Of a stretch of 39,244 bases of DNA, positions 6,857-16,429 are shown piece by piece. The DNA is from an uncultured Eubacteriales bacterium. GTDB taxonomy: Bacteria; Bacillota; Clostridia; Christensenellales; Aristaeellaceae. The notes under the pieces were generated by a model. It worked only from the letters and a program-made list of their open reading frames with translations, made no database searches and was not told the origin of the DNA. The position numbers and the translations under genes were made by a program. Position 1 is the stretch's first letter; each line of letters opens with the position of its first letter. The stretch is taken from NCBI GenBank assembly GCA_902789365.1, contig CADANQ010000021.1, positions 1 to 39,244 of the forward strand, in the 5' to 3' direction.

Positions 6857-9800
6857 ATGAACCAAAGCTGGGAAAAACTGTTTTCCGCGGTCACCCTCAG
6901 GCGGGGAGAGGAATATTACCGCCAGGGCCGGGTCACCGGCCTGAAGGAGATCTCGCCGGGATGCTATACCGCCCGGGTGCTGGGCTCCGAGACCTACGCC
7001 GTCACCATCCGGACCGGCCGCCGCCCGAGCATGCGCTGCAGCTGCCCGGTGTCCGCCATGGACCTGCGCCCCTGCAAGCACGCGGCGGCCGTCATGTACG
7101 CCATCGAAAACGGGGATATAACGCCGGAACCCCCGAAGCCCCTTTACGGCGCGCTCAAAGCGCCGCTGTTTCCGGAACAAAACGCCGGCGTCACGCCGGA
7201 AAACGATTCCTTTATGGTCCGCGTCCCCTACTTCGACCTGCGCAGAACACTGACGGACGTCGCCGTCCCCTCGGAATACAGCGCCCTGGCCGACGAAATG
7301 ATCCGCAAAGGCCAGGCCGGAGCCCCCGAGATCCGGGTGATAGAAACCTATTACTCCGACCGCATCCTGAGGGCCTCGGTCACCTTTTATCTGCCGGAAA
7401 AGCACGGCCTGCCTTTTACGGTAAGCCTCCAGGCCGAGCGGCGCTGCGTCCCCCTGCTCATATGCGACTCCAGGATGCGGAAGTATCCCTGCGCAATGCC
7501 GGACCCCGAAAAGGGGGAGCTGTGTCCGCACTGCGTCGCGGCGCTCAGGCTGATTGCGCGCGAACTGGAAAAAGGCAGCCGGTCCGTCGACTATTCCGAC
7601 ATGGCGGGCCAAAGCCTGATCCGGCATTTTTACACCGGCACGCCCTCCGCCGCCCTCAGACAGGTACGTCAGTCCCTCCCCATCCGCGTCAGCCCCGTGC
7701 TGGATACCTCCTCTTTTTCCCTGCCCGCGCTCCTCTTCCGGGTGGGCTCCGGAACGCTTCTGCAGTGCAAGGACCTGTGCGCCTTTGCCGACGCCTTTCA
7801 CACCGGCGGCAAATATAACCTGTCCGCGAAGGAAGCGCTGGATTTTTCGCTCCAGCCCGTCGAGGACGCTTCCCGGCCGCTCCTTGATTTCCTGGTCAAG
7901 TGGGTCGACAACGACCGCGCCCTGTCCGCCATGCGTCCGGTGGGCAGCACAAAAAGCGACGCCATGCTGCTGCCCCTCTACGGGGAAAGGCTGGACGACT
8001 TTTTCGATCTCTGCCGGGACGCCCCCGTCCCGCAGCGCGGCTCCGGCAAAGCCCCCGTCCGCCTGACGGAGAAATCCGTCCTTCCCGCCGTCACCCTGAC
8101 CCCGGTCCTTGAGGACGGGCTGCTGATGGGCGTGCGCGGCGAGGGCGAAACGCCCGAGTTCATCATCGGGTCGAGATACGCCTACACCATGGACAAAAAC
8201 GGACCCGAACTGGCGCGCACGGACCTTCGGCCCGTCCGGGAATGGAAAAAGCGTTTTCCGGGACTCTCCGGCCGGTTTTTCTTTACCGTCGGCCGGGAAG
8301 CGCTTCCGGATTTTTACCGGTCCGTGGTCCCGTATCTGAGGGAGCACGCCGACCTTACCGAAAACGACGCCGAACGGGTGACTTCCTGGCTGCCGCCCGC
8401 GGGCGAGATCACCTTTTTCCTGGATGCCGGGGACGACAGGATCACCTGCGTCGTTTCGGCCGCCTACGGGGACAGGGAATGGAAGCTGTACCCGGACGAT
8501 CAGCCCCCGGAGCCCTGGCGGGACACGGCCCTGGAGGAGAACGCCCTGGAGGCCGCCCGGGCGCTCTTTCCCGAAACGGACCCGAAGCTTCGACTGCTTT
8601 ATCACGCAAGGGACGACGATTTTGTCTGCTCCCTGATGTCGGACGGCGCCGCGGGACTGGAAAAATGGGGCCGCGTCATGGCGTCGGACCGCTTTTCCTC
8701 CATCCGGATCCGCAGGCGCTTCAGCGTGCAGGCCGGCGTCCGGCTGGAAAACGACCTGCTGACGCTGAGCGTCACCTGCCCCGACCTGAGCGAAAGGGAC
8801 CTGAAGGAGATCCTGCAGGCCTGCGTGACGAAGCAGCGCTGGCACCGGCTGCGCAGCGGCGAATACGTGGACCTGCAAAGCGAAAGCGTCGAGGAGCTGC
8901 GCCGGCTGATGGATGCCGCCCACACCGACATCCGCAGCTTTGTCGGCGGCAAAATGCACATTCCCGCCTACCGGGCGCTGTTCCTGGACGCGATGATGCG
9001 CGAGCACGAGGGCATCCGGGCCACCCGGGACGCGGCCTTCCGGCAGCTGATCCGCTCCTTCCGCACCGTTTCGGAAAGCGATTTCGACGTGCCTGAATCC
9101 CTCGCCGGCGTCCTCCGTCCCTACCAGGCCACGGGCTTCAGGTGGCTGATGACCCTCGCCTCGGCGGGTTTCGGCGGCATCCTGGCCGACGACATGGGCC
9201 TGGGCAAAACGATCCAGATGATCAGCTGCCTTAAATACCGCCGGGACCATACGCCCGCCGGGGAGCGCCTTCCCAGCCTGATCGTCTGTCCCGCGTCGCT
9301 GGTATACAACTGGCAGGCGGAATTCAGGCGCTTCGCGCCGGACATGCGCGTGCTTCCGGTGACCGGCGCCGCCGCCCAGCGCAAAGACCTGATCGCCCTC
9401 GCCGCCGAATACGATGTGCTGGTCACCTCCTACGACCTGCTGAAGCGGGACGCGGACCTGTACGCCGGCGCCCGGTTCGATTTCCACGTCCTGGACGAGG
9501 CGCAGTACATCAAGACCGCCTCCTCCGTCGCCGCCCGGTCCGTGAAAGCCGTTCCCTCCGCCCACCGCTTCGCCCTGACCGGGACGCCGATCGAAAACAG
9601 CCTGAGCGAAATGTGGAGCATCTTCGATTTCCTGATGCCGGGCTTTTTGTACGATTATCCCGCTTTCCGCGCCCAGATCGAAACCCCGGCCGTCCGGGAC
9701 GCGGAATCCGGCGCGATGGAAAAGCTGAAGAAGATGACCTCCCCCTTCATCCTGCGCCGGCTCAAAAAGGACGTGCTGCGGGAGCTGCCGGACAAAATGG

Positions 9801-10513
9801 AGGAAACCCGCACGGTGGTGATGTCCCGCCGCCAGGGGGAACTGTATTCCGCCCAGGTCCATCACCTGAAGGAAATGCTGGAAAACGACGACGGGGAACC
9901 ATTTGCCCGCAAGCGCTTCCGCGTGCTGGCCGAGATCACCCGGCTTCGGCAGATCTGCTGCGACCCCTCCCTGTTTGCCGAGGGATACGACGGGGAGAGC
10001 TGCAAAAGAGAGGCGCTACGGGACCTGCTGGACGAGGCCGCCGCGGGCGGGCACAAGGTCCTGGTGTTCTCCCAGTTCACCTCCATGCTGGACCTGATCG
10101 CCGGGGACCTGAAAAAGAGCGGTTCCCCCTTCTATATGCTCACCGGCGCGACCCCCAAGGAGGAAAGGACCCGCATGGCCGGCGAATTCAACCGAAACGA
10201 CGTGCCGGTGTTCCTGATCAGCCTCAAGGCCGGCGGCACCGGGCTGAACCTGACCGGCGCCGACATCGTGGTCCATTACGACCCCTGGTGGAACGCCGCG
10301 GCCACCAGCCAGGCCACCGACCGTGCCCACCGCATCGGCCAGGAAAAGACCGTGACCGTGTTCAAGCTGATCTGCCGGGACACCATCGAGGAAAAGATCC
10401 TCCGCCTTCAGGAGAAAAAGCAGGGCCTGGCCGAGGAGATCCTCAGCGGCGAAGGCGCCGCCTTCGGCAGCATGACCCGGGAGGAACTGATGGCGCTGCT
10501 GGACGCGGAATAA
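6857..10513 (+). CDS. SNF2-family DEAD/H helicase with SWIM zinc finger
   Basis: A 1218-residue superfamily 2 ATPase. The N-terminal SWIM zinc finger (CSCPVSAMDLRPCKHAA, from about residue 61) is a DNA/protein-binding module. A long SNF2-associated region follows, then the ATPase core: ADDMGLGKT (Walker A, about 777-785), LDEAQ (motif II, about 880), ALTGTPIENS (motif III), VFSQFTSMLDLI (motif IV), ISLKAGGTGLNL (motif V) and QATDRAHRIGQ (motif VI). Bacterial relatives are RapA/HepA-like translocases acting on nucleic acid-protein complexes; the exact role is unknown. Start: ATG at 6857 with AAAGGA 8 bases upstream; the frame is open further upstream but crosses the promoter. It stands alone as a transcription unit. 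Confidence 0.93.
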   Translation: MNQSWEKLFSAVTLRRGEEYYRQGRVTGLKEISPGCYTARVLGSETYAVTIRTGRRPSMRCSCPVSAMDLRPCKHAAAVMYAIENGDITPEPPKPLYGALKAPLFPEQNAGVTPENDSFMVRVPYFDLRRTLTDVAVPSEYSALADEMIRKGQAGAPEIRVIETYYSDRILRASVTFYLPEKHGLPFTVSLQAERRCVPLLICDSRMRKYPCAMPDPEKGELCPHCVAALRLIARELEKGSRSVDYSDMAGQSLIRHFYTGTPSAALRQVRQSLPIRVSPVLDTSSFSLPALLFRVGSGTLLQCKDLCAFADAFHTGGKYNLSAKEALDFSLQPVEDASRPLLDFLVKWVDNDRALSAMRPVGSTKSDAMLLPLYGERLDDFFDLCRDAPVPQRGSGKAPVRLTEKSVLPAVTLTPVLEDGLLMGVRGEGETPEFIIGSRYAYTMDKNGPELARTDLRPVREWKKRFPGLSGRFFFTVGREALPDFYRSVVPYLREHADLTENDAERVTSWLPPAGEITFFLDAGDDRITCVVSAAYGDREWKLYPDDQPPEPWRDTALEENALEAARALFPETDPKLRLLYHARDDDFVCSLMSDGAAGLEKWGRVMASDRFSSIRIRRRFSVQAGVRLENDLLTLSVTCPDLSERDLKEILQACVTKQRWHRLRSGEYVDLQSESVEELRRLMDAAHTDIRSFVGGKMHIPAYRALFLDAMMREHEGIRATRDAAFRQLIRSFRTVSESDFDVPESLAGVLRPYQATGFRWLMTLASAGFGGILADDMGLGKTIQMISCLKYRRDHTPAGERLPSLIVCPASLVYNWQAEFRRFAPDMRVLPVTGAAAQRKDLIALAAEYDVLVTSYDLLKRDADLYAGARFDFHVLDEAQYIKTASSVAARSVKAVPSAHRFALTGTPIENSLSEMWSIFDFLMPGFLYDYPAFRAQIETPAVRDAESGAMEKLKKMTSPFILRRLKKDVLRELPDKMEETRTVVMSRRQGELYSAQVHHLKEMLENDDGEPFARKRFRVLAEITRLRQICCDPSLFAEGYDGESCKREALRDLLDEAAAGGHKVLVFSQFTSMLDLIAGDLKKSGSPFYMLTGATPKEERTRMAGEFNRNDVPVFLISLKAGGTGLNLTGADIVVHYDPWWNAAATSQATDRAHRIGQEKTVTVFKLICRDTIEEKILRLQEKKQGLAEEILSGEGAAFGSMTREELMALLDAE

Positions 10514-10574
10514 AAACGCAAAAAAAACGCAAAAAAACGCCGGGCAAAAATCCCGCAAAAAAACAGGCCGCGCC

Positions 10575-10603
10575 TTGATGCGCGCCGCGCATGCTGATAA
10601 AAT
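10575..10603 (+). promoter_or_regulatory. Promoter of icd
   Basis: TTGATG (10575-10580), 17-bp spacer, TAAAAT (10598-10603), 30 bp before the icd ATG. Confidence 0.6.
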
Positions 10604-10633
10604 AATCCCGCACCGAAGAAAGGAAGGCTGACG

Positions 10634-11842
10634 ATGGACAAGCTTCAGATGACGACTCCCCTGGTGGAAATGGACGGCGACGAAATGACCCGCGTCCTGT
10701 GGGCGGATATCAAGGACATCCTGCTCAGGCCCTTTATCGACCTGAAGACCGTATACTTCGACCTGGGCCTTAAGCACCGGGACGAAACGGAGGATCAGGT
10801 GACCGTGGACAGCGCCCTGGCGGCGATGAAGTACGGCGTGGCCGTCAAGTGCGCCACCATCACCCCCAACGCCCAGCGCGTGGAGGAATACGGCCTGAAG
10901 CAGATGTGGAAAAGCCCCAACGGCACCATCCGCGCCATGATGGACGGCACCGTGTTCCGCGCCCCCATCCTGGTGAAGGGCGTCCGCCCCACCGTACGGA
11001 CCTGGGAAAAGCCCATCACCATCGCCCGCCACGCCTACGGCGACATCTACCGCAACACCGAGATGACCGTCCCCGGCAAGGGCAGGGCGGAGCTGGTGTT
11101 TACCGGCGAGGACGGAACGGAAACGCGGAAGACGATTTTTGATTTCAAGGGCCCCGGCATCATCCAGGGCATCCATAACCTGGACTCCTCCATCTCCTCC
11201 TTTGCCCGGGCCTGCTTCAAATACGCCCTGGACACCCGGCAGGATTTGTGGTTCTCCTCCAAGGACACCATCTCCAAGGTGTACGACCACCATTTCAAGG
11301 ACATCTTTCAGGAGATTTTCGACGCGGAATACCGGGAAGCCTTTGAAAAGGCCGGCATCACCTATTTCTACACCCTGATCGACGACGCGGTGGCCAGGAT
11401 CATCCGTTCAAAGGGCGGCATGATCTGGGCCTGCAAGAACTACGACGGCGACGTGATGAGCGACATGATCGCCACCGCCTTCGGCAGCCTGGCCATGATG
11501 ACCAGCGTCCTGGTCAGCCCCGACGGCAAGTACGAATACGAGGCCGCCCACGGCACCGTCACGAGGCACTACTACCGGTACCTGAAGGGCGAGGAGACCT
11601 CCACCAACCCGGTGGCCACCATCTTCGCCTGGACCGGCGCCCTGCGCAAGCGCGGCGAAATGGATGGTCTTACAGATCTTTGCGATTTTGCCGGACGCCT
11701 CGAAAGGGCCGTCGTCGACACCATCGAGGGCGGGACCATGACAAAGGACCTGGCCCTGATTTACGAAGGCGAGGCCAACCCCGTCAACAGCCGGGATTTC
11801 CTGAACGCCGTGCGTAAAAAACTCGAAGAGGAATACAAATAA
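10634..11842 (+). CDS. icd: NADP-dependent isocitrate dehydrogenase (homodimeric, eukaryote-like type)
   Basis: Converts isocitrate to 2-oxoglutarate and CO2 with NADP+, supplying 2-oxoglutarate for glutamate synthesis. The 402 residues follow the type II enzyme common to eukaryotes and some bacteria: [18 protein letters not shown] at the start, the substrate segment [18 protein letters not shown], metal-site aspartates in LIDDAVARI and NYDGDVMSD, and the NADP site [20 protein letters not shown] precedes the ATG at good distance. It has its own promoter and terminator. Together with the aspartate and serine genes nearby it fits amino-acid biosynthesis. Confidence 0.96.
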   Translation: MDKLQMTTPLVEMDGDEMTRVLWADIKDILLRPFIDLKTVYFDLGLKHRDETEDQVTVDSALAAMKYGVAVKCATITPNAQRVEEYGLKQMWKSPNGTIRAMMDGTVFRAPILVKGVRPTVRTWEKPITIARHAYGDIYRNTEMTVPGKGRAELVFTGEDGTETRKTIFDFKGPGIIQGIHNLDSSISSFARACFKYALDTRQDLWFSSKDTISKVYDHHFKDIFQEIFDAEYREAFEKAGITYFYTLIDDAVARIIRSKGGMIWACKNYDGDVMSDMIATAFGSLAMMTSVLVSPDGKYEYEAAHGTVTRHYYRYLKGEETSTNPVATIFAWTGALRKRGEMDGLTDLCDFAGRLERAVVDTIEGGTMTKDLALIYEGEANPVNSRDFLNAVRKKLEEEYK

Positions 11843-11861
11843 CGGATTCCGGCTTGAAGGC

Positions 11862-11888
11862 CGCGGGCGGACGCGCCCGCGTCTTTTT
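11862..11888 (+). terminator. Intrinsic terminator after icd
   Basis: GCGGGCG/CGCCCGC stem (11863-11880) followed by TCTTTTT, 20 bases after the icd stop codon. Confidence 0.75.
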
Positions 11889-11906
11889 CGCGTGCGGGCG
11901 GCGGCA

Positions 11907-11956
11907 TAAAAAAGGCCGCGGAGGCCAGGCGCTTGACGCGCCCGTTCTCCGCGGCC
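11907..11956 (-). terminator. Intrinsic terminator of the 5'-nucleotidase gene
   Basis: On the minus strand GGCCGCGGAG and CTCCGCGGCC form a perfect 10-bp stem around an inner stem-loop, followed by TTTTTT. It lies 25 bases after the stop codon and is convergent with the icd terminator. Confidence 0.85.
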
Positions 11957-11981
11957 CCGGAATTGTTCCGGTCTCGCGCGA

Positions 11982-13667
11982 TTATTCGGCTGCCAGGATC
12001 TGGACCGCGTTGCCGCGGGGCTGACCGTAGGCTTCCTCGGTGATCACGCCGTTCAGGGCTTCGGTGATGTACTCCATCAGGGCCTCGTCCATGGGGATGG
12101 AGGTATCGAAGCTGTTGCCCGCGTTGGCGAACACGTTGTAGGTATCGCCGCCGGCGGCGCAGAAATTGTTGGTCACGACCGCGTAGACCGCTTCGGGATC
12201 GAAGGGCTTGCCGTTGATGGCCGTGATGGTGACGCGCTGGATGGAGGCGGGGGCGTAGTAGCTGCTTTCCTTGCCGTCCAGGACGTAGACTGCGCCCTGG
12301 TCATAGGGCTTGGTGGTGTCCAGAGTCCAGTCGATGCCGCTGGTCTGCGGGAAGCCGCCGACCGCGTCGGGCGTGCAGTAGGTGGAGGCTTCCAGGGCTT
12401 CCAGCAGCTCGGCGCCGGTCACATAAACCACGGCCACGGTGTTGCCGAAGGGCAACACGGTGTGGACCTGGTTCATGGTGATGCCGCCGGCCGGGATGGA
12501 GGCGCGGATGCCGCCGCCGTTGGTGATGCCGACCACCTCGAAGGGTTCTTCCTGCTCGGCGCCGGATTCCTTGGTGACGATCCAGACCATCGCGTCGGTG
12601 ATCAGGTCGCCCAGGTTGGTCTCTTCGGTGCGGTTGCCGGGAGCGCGGTCGCCGTTGAGGTTCACATCGGTGACGGCGAACTCCTCGCCGTACAGGGCAT
12701 CCACGAGCCCGATCACGGCGTCGGACGCCAGCGTCATCTCTTCGTTTTTGGGCATGGAGTAAATGCCGACGGACGTGGGCATCAGGTAGTTGTCCTCGAT
12801 CTGCTTGGTGGCGTTGTCGATGACGACCACGCCGATATAGGCAAACGCGGTGCCGGTGGACTGGATGCGTTCGCCGTTTTCGCCAGCGGTCATCACGGTA
12901 TGGCTGTGGCCGTCAATCACGAAGTCAATGCCGTTCACCTTGCCCAGAACGTCCACGGAACGGTAGCCGTTGGGGGCGGATTCGGCGTCCACGCCCAGGT
13001 GGAACAGGCCGAAGACCAGGTCAGCGTTTTCCCGGACCCCGTCCACGGCGCCCTGTACGGTGGTGTACAGTTCGTCAAAGGCGGTGAAGTGAATCTCTTT
13101 GATCAGGGCGGGATTGACCTTGGTGGCTGTCTCGGGGGTCTCAACGCCGACAAAGGCAATCCTCAGGCCCGCGTCGGTCTCGATCGTGCAGGAAGGCGCC
13201 AGGATGGGCTGGCCGGTCGAATCCAGGATCACGTTGCAGCAGATCGGCGTGAACCGGGCGTCGGCCAGGTTCAGCATCAGCTGTTCATAGCCGTAGTCGA
13301 ATTCGTGGTTGCCCAGGGTGACGACGTCATAGCCGGCCTCGTTCATCATCGCGATGGCGGACGCGCCCTTGGAGGTGCTCACGTAAGTGGTGCCCTGGGA
13401 ATAGTCGCCGGCGTCGGCCAGGATGACCGTGGCGCCGCGGGCGTCGAATTCCTGCTTCAGGGCGGCGATGTAGGCATAGCCGCCGATCGCGCCGTGGACG
13501 TCGTTCGTGTGCAGGATGACCGTTTTGCCCTCGTAACTCTCGGCAAGTTCGGTCTTCACGTTAGCCGCGGCGGCGTATTCGTCGCCGTTCATGTCCGCGA
13601 ACGCGGACGAGACGGACAGCAGCATCACCAGCGCCATGGCCAGGGACAGGATCTTCCGGGTGTTCAT
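11982..13667 (-). CDS. Secreted 5'-nucleotidase / UDP-sugar hydrolase-like metallophosphatase
   Basis: A 561-residue exported two-domain enzyme of the UshA/NucH family that hydrolyses extracellular nucleotides or related phosphoesters. A signal peptide (residues 1-24, cut near AFA) is followed by the metallophosphatase domain with LHTNDVHG, LADAGDYSQGT, LGNHEFDYG and DGHSHTV, which hold the two-metal ligands. The C-terminal 5'-nucleotidase domain has GITNGGGIRASIPAG and AAGGDTYNVF for nucleoside binding. No cell-wall anchor is seen, so it may be released. GGAGA precedes the ATG. A fragment of a related gene lies at 38508-38973. Substrate preference cannot be read from sequence. Confidence 0.93.
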   Translation of the reverse strand: MNTRKILSLAMALVMLLSVSSAFADMNGDEYAAAANVKTELAESYEGKTVILHTNDVHGAIGGYAYIAALKQEFDARGATVILADAGDYSQGTTYVSTSKGASAIAMMNEAGYDVVTLGNHEFDYGYEQLMLNLADARFTPICCNVILDSTGQPILAPSCTIETDAGLRIAFVGVETPETATKVNPALIKEIHFTAFDELYTTVQGAVDGVRENADLVFGLFHLGVDAESAPNGYRSVDVLGKVNGIDFVIDGHSHTVMTAGENGERIQSTGTAFAYIGVVVIDNATKQIEDNYLMPTSVGIYSMPKNEEMTLASDAVIGLVDALYGEEFAVTDVNLNGDRAPGNRTEETNLGDLITDAMVWIVTKESGAEQEEPFEVVGITNGGGIRASIPAGGITMNQVHTVLPFGNTVAVVYVTGAELLEALEASTYCTPDAVGGFPQTSGIDWTLDTTKPYDQGAVYVLDGKESSYYAPASIQRVTITAINGKPFDPEAVYAVVTNNFCAAGGDTYNVFANAGNSFDTSIPMDEALMEYITEALNGVITEEAYGQPRGNAVQILAAE

Positions 13668-13735
13668 GGTGATCAGTCTCCTTTCAGATATGGTTTGAGT
13701 TAACTACCGCTGTTATCAGGATACCCCAAACGACA

Positions 13736-13794
13736 CCAAAAAACAAGTATCCCGCGGAGTGAAAACGCGATTTTTGCGCGTTTCGGCCCGCGGG
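13736..13794 (-). terminator. Intrinsic terminator of the aspartate aminotransferase gene
   Basis: On the minus strand CCCGCGG...CCGCGGG (13751-13794) encloses an inner AAACGCG/CGCGTTT stem, followed by ATACTTGTTTTTT. It also lies upstream of the nucleotidase start, separating the two units. Confidence 0.8.
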
Positions 13795-13808
13795 AAACAG
13801 GCAGTATG

Positions 13809-15116
13809 TCAGGTGGCGGGGACGGAAAGCTGCTTTTCCTTTAATATTTTTTCCATGCTGACCAGCTTCACGCACAGGGCGAAAAGCTTGGCGGCGTTTT
13901 CCAGGTCGCTCATGCTGGGGAAGGTGGGGGCAATGCGGATGCCGGTATCCTCCGGGTCCTTGCCGTAGGGCCATGTGGCGCCCGCCGGGGTCAGAATGAC
14001 GCCCGCCTTTTTGCACCGGGCCACGATGGCTTTGGCGCAGCCGGGCAGGGATTCGAAATCTATAAAGTATCCGCCCAGGGGCTTGGTCCAGGTGCCGATG
14101 TCCAGCCCGCCCAGCTCCTCGTCCAGGATGCTTTCCACCATTTCGAACTTGGGCCGCAGGATATCGGCGTGCTTGCGCATATGCTCCACCATGCCGTGGA
14201 TGTCCCCGAAGAAGCGGACGTGGCGCAATTGGTTCACCTTGTCGTGGCCGATGGTCTGGTGGCGCAGCTGCACCCGGATGTCCTCCATGTTGTTGGGGGA
14301 GGTGGCCAGGGCGGCGATGCCGCTGCCGGGGAAGGTGATCTTGGAGGTGGAGGAAAACTTGTACACCAGGTCGGGATTGCCGGCGCGCTTGCATTCGGCC
14401 AGGATCTCGATCAGGTAGTCCTGATGGTCGTCGTACAGGTGGTGCATGCCGTAGGCGTTGTCCCAGAAGATCCTGAAATCCCGGGCCGCCGGCTTGAGGC
14501 GGGCGAAACGGCGCACCGTTTCGTCGCTGTAGGAATAGCCCTGGGGATTGGAATACTTGGGCACGCACCAGATTCCCTTGATGGCTTCGTCCTGGGACAC
14601 CAGGTTCTCCACCATGTCCATCCGGGGGCCGGTGGGCGTCATGGGCACCGGGATCATTTCGATGCCGAAATACTCCGTGATGGCAAAATGGCGGTCGTAG
14701 CCCGGCACGGGGCACAGAAAGCGCACCTTGTCCAGCTTGCACCAGGGGGTGTTGCCCATGATGCCGTGGGTGTAGGCGCGGGAAACCGTGTCGTACATCA
14801 CGTTCAGGGAGGAGTTGCCGTAGATGATGATGTCGTTGGGGTTGTTCTCCATCATGTCGCCCAGAAGCACCCGGGCCTCGTCAATGCCGGTCAGCTGCCC
14901 GTAGTTGCGGCAGTCCGTCCCGTCGTCGCAGGTCAGGTCCGAGCTGGAGTCCAATACGTCCATCATGCCCATCGACAGGTCCAGCTGTTCCTTGCATGGC
15001 TTCCCCCGGCTCATGTCCAGGCGCAGCTCCAGCGCCTGCACCCGGGCGTACTCTTTTTTGAGTGTCTTGAGTTCTTCTGCAAGTTCTTCGACTGTCATAT
15101 CCATGCAGCGCTTCAT
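13809..15116 (-). CDS. PLP-dependent aminotransferase, type Ic aspartate aminotransferase-like
   Basis: A 435-residue fold-type I aminotransferase of the group classed as aspartate aminotransferase type Ic, likely interconverting aspartate and 2-oxoglutarate with oxaloacetate and glutamate. Seen: SRGKPCKEQLDLSMGM near the N-terminus, CRNYGQLTGIDEARVLLGD, cofactor-site GNSSLNVMYDT, WDNAYGMHHL, the PLP lysine in FSSTSKITFPGSG, and the C-terminal arginine segment DTGIRIAPTFPS. Start: ATG at 15116 with GAGGAG 11 bases upstream; the frame is open to 15302 but that extension lies in the promoter region. Single-gene unit with promoter and terminator. Confidence 0.9.
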   Translation of the reverse strand: MKRCMDMTVEELAEELKTLKKEYARVQALELRLDMSRGKPCKEQLDLSMGMMDVLDSSSDLTCDDGTDCRNYGQLTGIDEARVLLGDMMENNPNDIIIYGNSSLNVMYDTVSRAYTHGIMGNTPWCKLDKVRFLCPVPGYDRHFAITEYFGIEMIPVPMTPTGPRMDMVENLVSQDEAIKGIWCVPKYSNPQGYSYSDETVRRFARLKPAARDFRIFWDNAYGMHHLYDDHQDYLIEILAECKRAGNPDLVYKFSSTSKITFPGSGIAALATSPNNMEDIRVQLRHQTIGHDKVNQLRHVRFFGDIHGMVEHMRKHADILRPKFEMVESILDEELGGLDIGTWTKPLGGYFIDFESLPGCAKAIVARCKKAGVILTPAGATWPYGKDPEDTGIRIAPTFPSMSDLENAAKLFALCVKLVSMEKILKEKQLSVPAT

Positions 15117-15182
15117 TTTGCCATTTCTCCTCGATGAAAATGAATAATTCGAATTTGGATTATCCGTTTGACGGATAAACAC

Positions 15183-15211
15183 ATGATACAATGGAATTGA
15201 TGCGGACGCAA
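15183..15211 (-). promoter_or_regulatory. Promoter of the aspartate aminotransferase gene
   Basis: On the minus strand TTGCGT (15206-15211), 17-bp spacer, TATCAT (15183-15188). A 7-bp inverted repeat TTATCCG/CGGATAA just downstream, in the 5' leader, could be an operator or a small hairpin. Confidence 0.6.
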
Positions 15212-15345
15212 ACCGTTTTTCGGGGAATGAGGAAATAAAATTGTTTTTTTGCTGTTTTTTGTATACATTCCTGCGCGAGACAGCCCCGAAAACGGCCGGC
15301 ATCCGGCGGCGGAACGTGTTTTTCCGTGAATCCGCGCCGCCGCCG

Positions 15346-15354
15346 TGGTATAAT
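15346..15354 (+). promoter_or_regulatory. Extended -10 promoter of the methyltransferase-like gene
   Basis: TGGTATAAT gives a perfect -10 with the TG extension. No good -35 box is seen at the right distance, which suits an extended -10 promoter. Confidence 0.55.
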
Positions 15355-15421
15355 TAAACCCGGAAATACGTCGGGGAGAATGCCCGCGGGGTAATCCGCC
15401 GCGTTCGCGGCGCACGGCCGG

Positions 15422-15448
15422 ACGGGGAACCTCATCCCGTTTTTTTCT
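15422..15448 (+). terminator. Possible attenuator hairpin in a 5' leader
   Basis: ACGGG and CCCGT pair around an 8-9 base loop, followed by a T-run, only 30 bases before the next start codon. The stem is short. Together with GC-rich hairpins at 15372-15412 it gives the leader the look of an attenuated RNA, but no known riboswitch motif is recognised. Confidence 0.35.
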
Positions 15449-15475
15449 CTTTTCAGCAATCTTCAGGAGGTCAAA

Positions 15476-16351
15476 ATGCGCGAAGACATCCGCCGTGACA
15501 ACAGCGAAATGCTGGCAAGATACGCCGATATCCTGACCAACCGGCCCGCCTTCGCCGCGAAAGCGGACCTTATGGAAATGGCCTCAGCCCTTGCCATGCC
15601 TCCGGAGGAGGCGGCCGCGTACCTGATGTGCGAGGCCCTTGGGCTGGACGCGGCCGCGCCCCGGGGACGGCTGCTGATGGAAAAATACATCCGCCCTTCC
15701 CTGACGATAAAAACCCCTTCTGCTTACCTTGACGATCCCTTTGCCCGCCTTCTGCGCGGCGCAAAGGAAACGCGTCCCGCGCCCCCCGGCCGCGTCGCCC
15801 TCGCCGACGCCTGTCTGCCCGCCATGACGCTGTTTCCCGCCGGGGACCTCCGCGTTTTCCCCGACGGCCGGGTCGTCCAGCCCGTCGCCTTCTTTACGGA
15901 GGACTTCGTCTACCCGTCTCTCCGGGATGGCGGACGGGAATGGATGAGCCTGCACCCCAACGAGATCGAGACCATCCTGCCCGGGGCCCGGGCGGCCCGG
16001 GGCAGGGTTCTGTGCCTGGGGCTCGGCATGGGCTATTACCTGTACCACGCCGCCATAAACCCTCATGTCGAAAGCGTCACCGCCGTGGAACGGGACCCGG
16101 AGATCATCTCCCTGTTCACCCGAACGCTGCTGCCCCTTTTCCCGAAGGACAAAATCCGCCTGGTCCGGGGCGACGCCTTCGCTTTCCTGCCCGCGCCGGG
16201 GGAATATGACACCGTTTTCGCCGACCTGTGGCACGACGTGTCCGACGGACTGCCCCTGTGGCGGCGTCTGAAGGCCCTGGAGGTCCCGGGGATCCGATAC
16301 CGGTACTGGCTCGGGGAGACCCTGGAATGCTACGACCGTGGATGGGTATAA
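15476..16351 (+). CDS. SAM-dependent methyltransferase-like protein (spermidine synthase-like fold)
   Basis: A 291-residue cytosolic protein. The C-terminal half has a class I SAM-binding core: RVLCLGLGMGYYLYHAA (motif I, about 178-194), acidic motif II in VTAVERDPEIISLF, then DKIRLVRGDAFAFL and DTVFADLWHDVSDG, an arrangement like spermidine synthase-type proteins. The N-terminal half (helical, MREDIRRDNSEMLARYADIL) is not recognised. AGGAGG sits 6 bases before the ATG. Substrate unknown; it may methylate a small molecule or may have lost catalysis. It is a single-gene unit with a leader. Confidence 0.75.
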   Translation: MREDIRRDNSEMLARYADILTNRPAFAAKADLMEMASALAMPPEEAAAYLMCEALGLDAAAPRGRLLMEKYIRPSLTIKTPSAYLDDPFARLLRGAKETRPAPPGRVALADACLPAMTLFPAGDLRVFPDGRVVQPVAFFTEDFVYPSLRDGGREWMSLHPNEIETILPGARAARGRVLCLGLGMGYYLYHAAINPHVESVTAVERDPEIISLFTRTLLPLFPKDKIRLVRGDAFAFLPAPGEYDTVFADLWHDVSDGLPLWRRLKALEVPGIRYRYWLGETLECYDRGWV

Positions 16352-16373
16352 CATAAAAACGTCCGCAAAAACA

Positions 16374-16411
16374 GCGCCGGAGGGCGGGAAAACTTCCCCG
16401 CTTTCCGGCGC
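16374..16411. terminator. Bidirectional intrinsic terminator between convergent genes
   Basis: GCGCCGGA and TCCGGCGC pair around an inner GCGGG/CCCGC stem. The hairpin is flanked by AAAAACA on one side and TTGTTT on the other, so it can serve both the methyltransferase-like gene (+) and sua5 (-). Confidence 0.8.
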
Positions 16412-16429
16412 TTGTTTCCGTCCGGTGCT

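Noticed and set aside
6776-9865. A 1029-codon minus-strand frame opposite the helicase
   Set aside because: Antisense shadow of the SNF2 gene; it has no start site and crosses the divergent promoters.
10514-10578. 3' extension frame after the helicase with poly-Lys codons
   Set aside because: It comes from an A-rich spacer in another frame; the helicase has a clear TAA at 10511-10513.
12462-13703. A 413-codon plus-strand frame opposite the 5'-nucleotidase
   Set aside because: Antisense shadow; no ribosome site and no recognisable motif.
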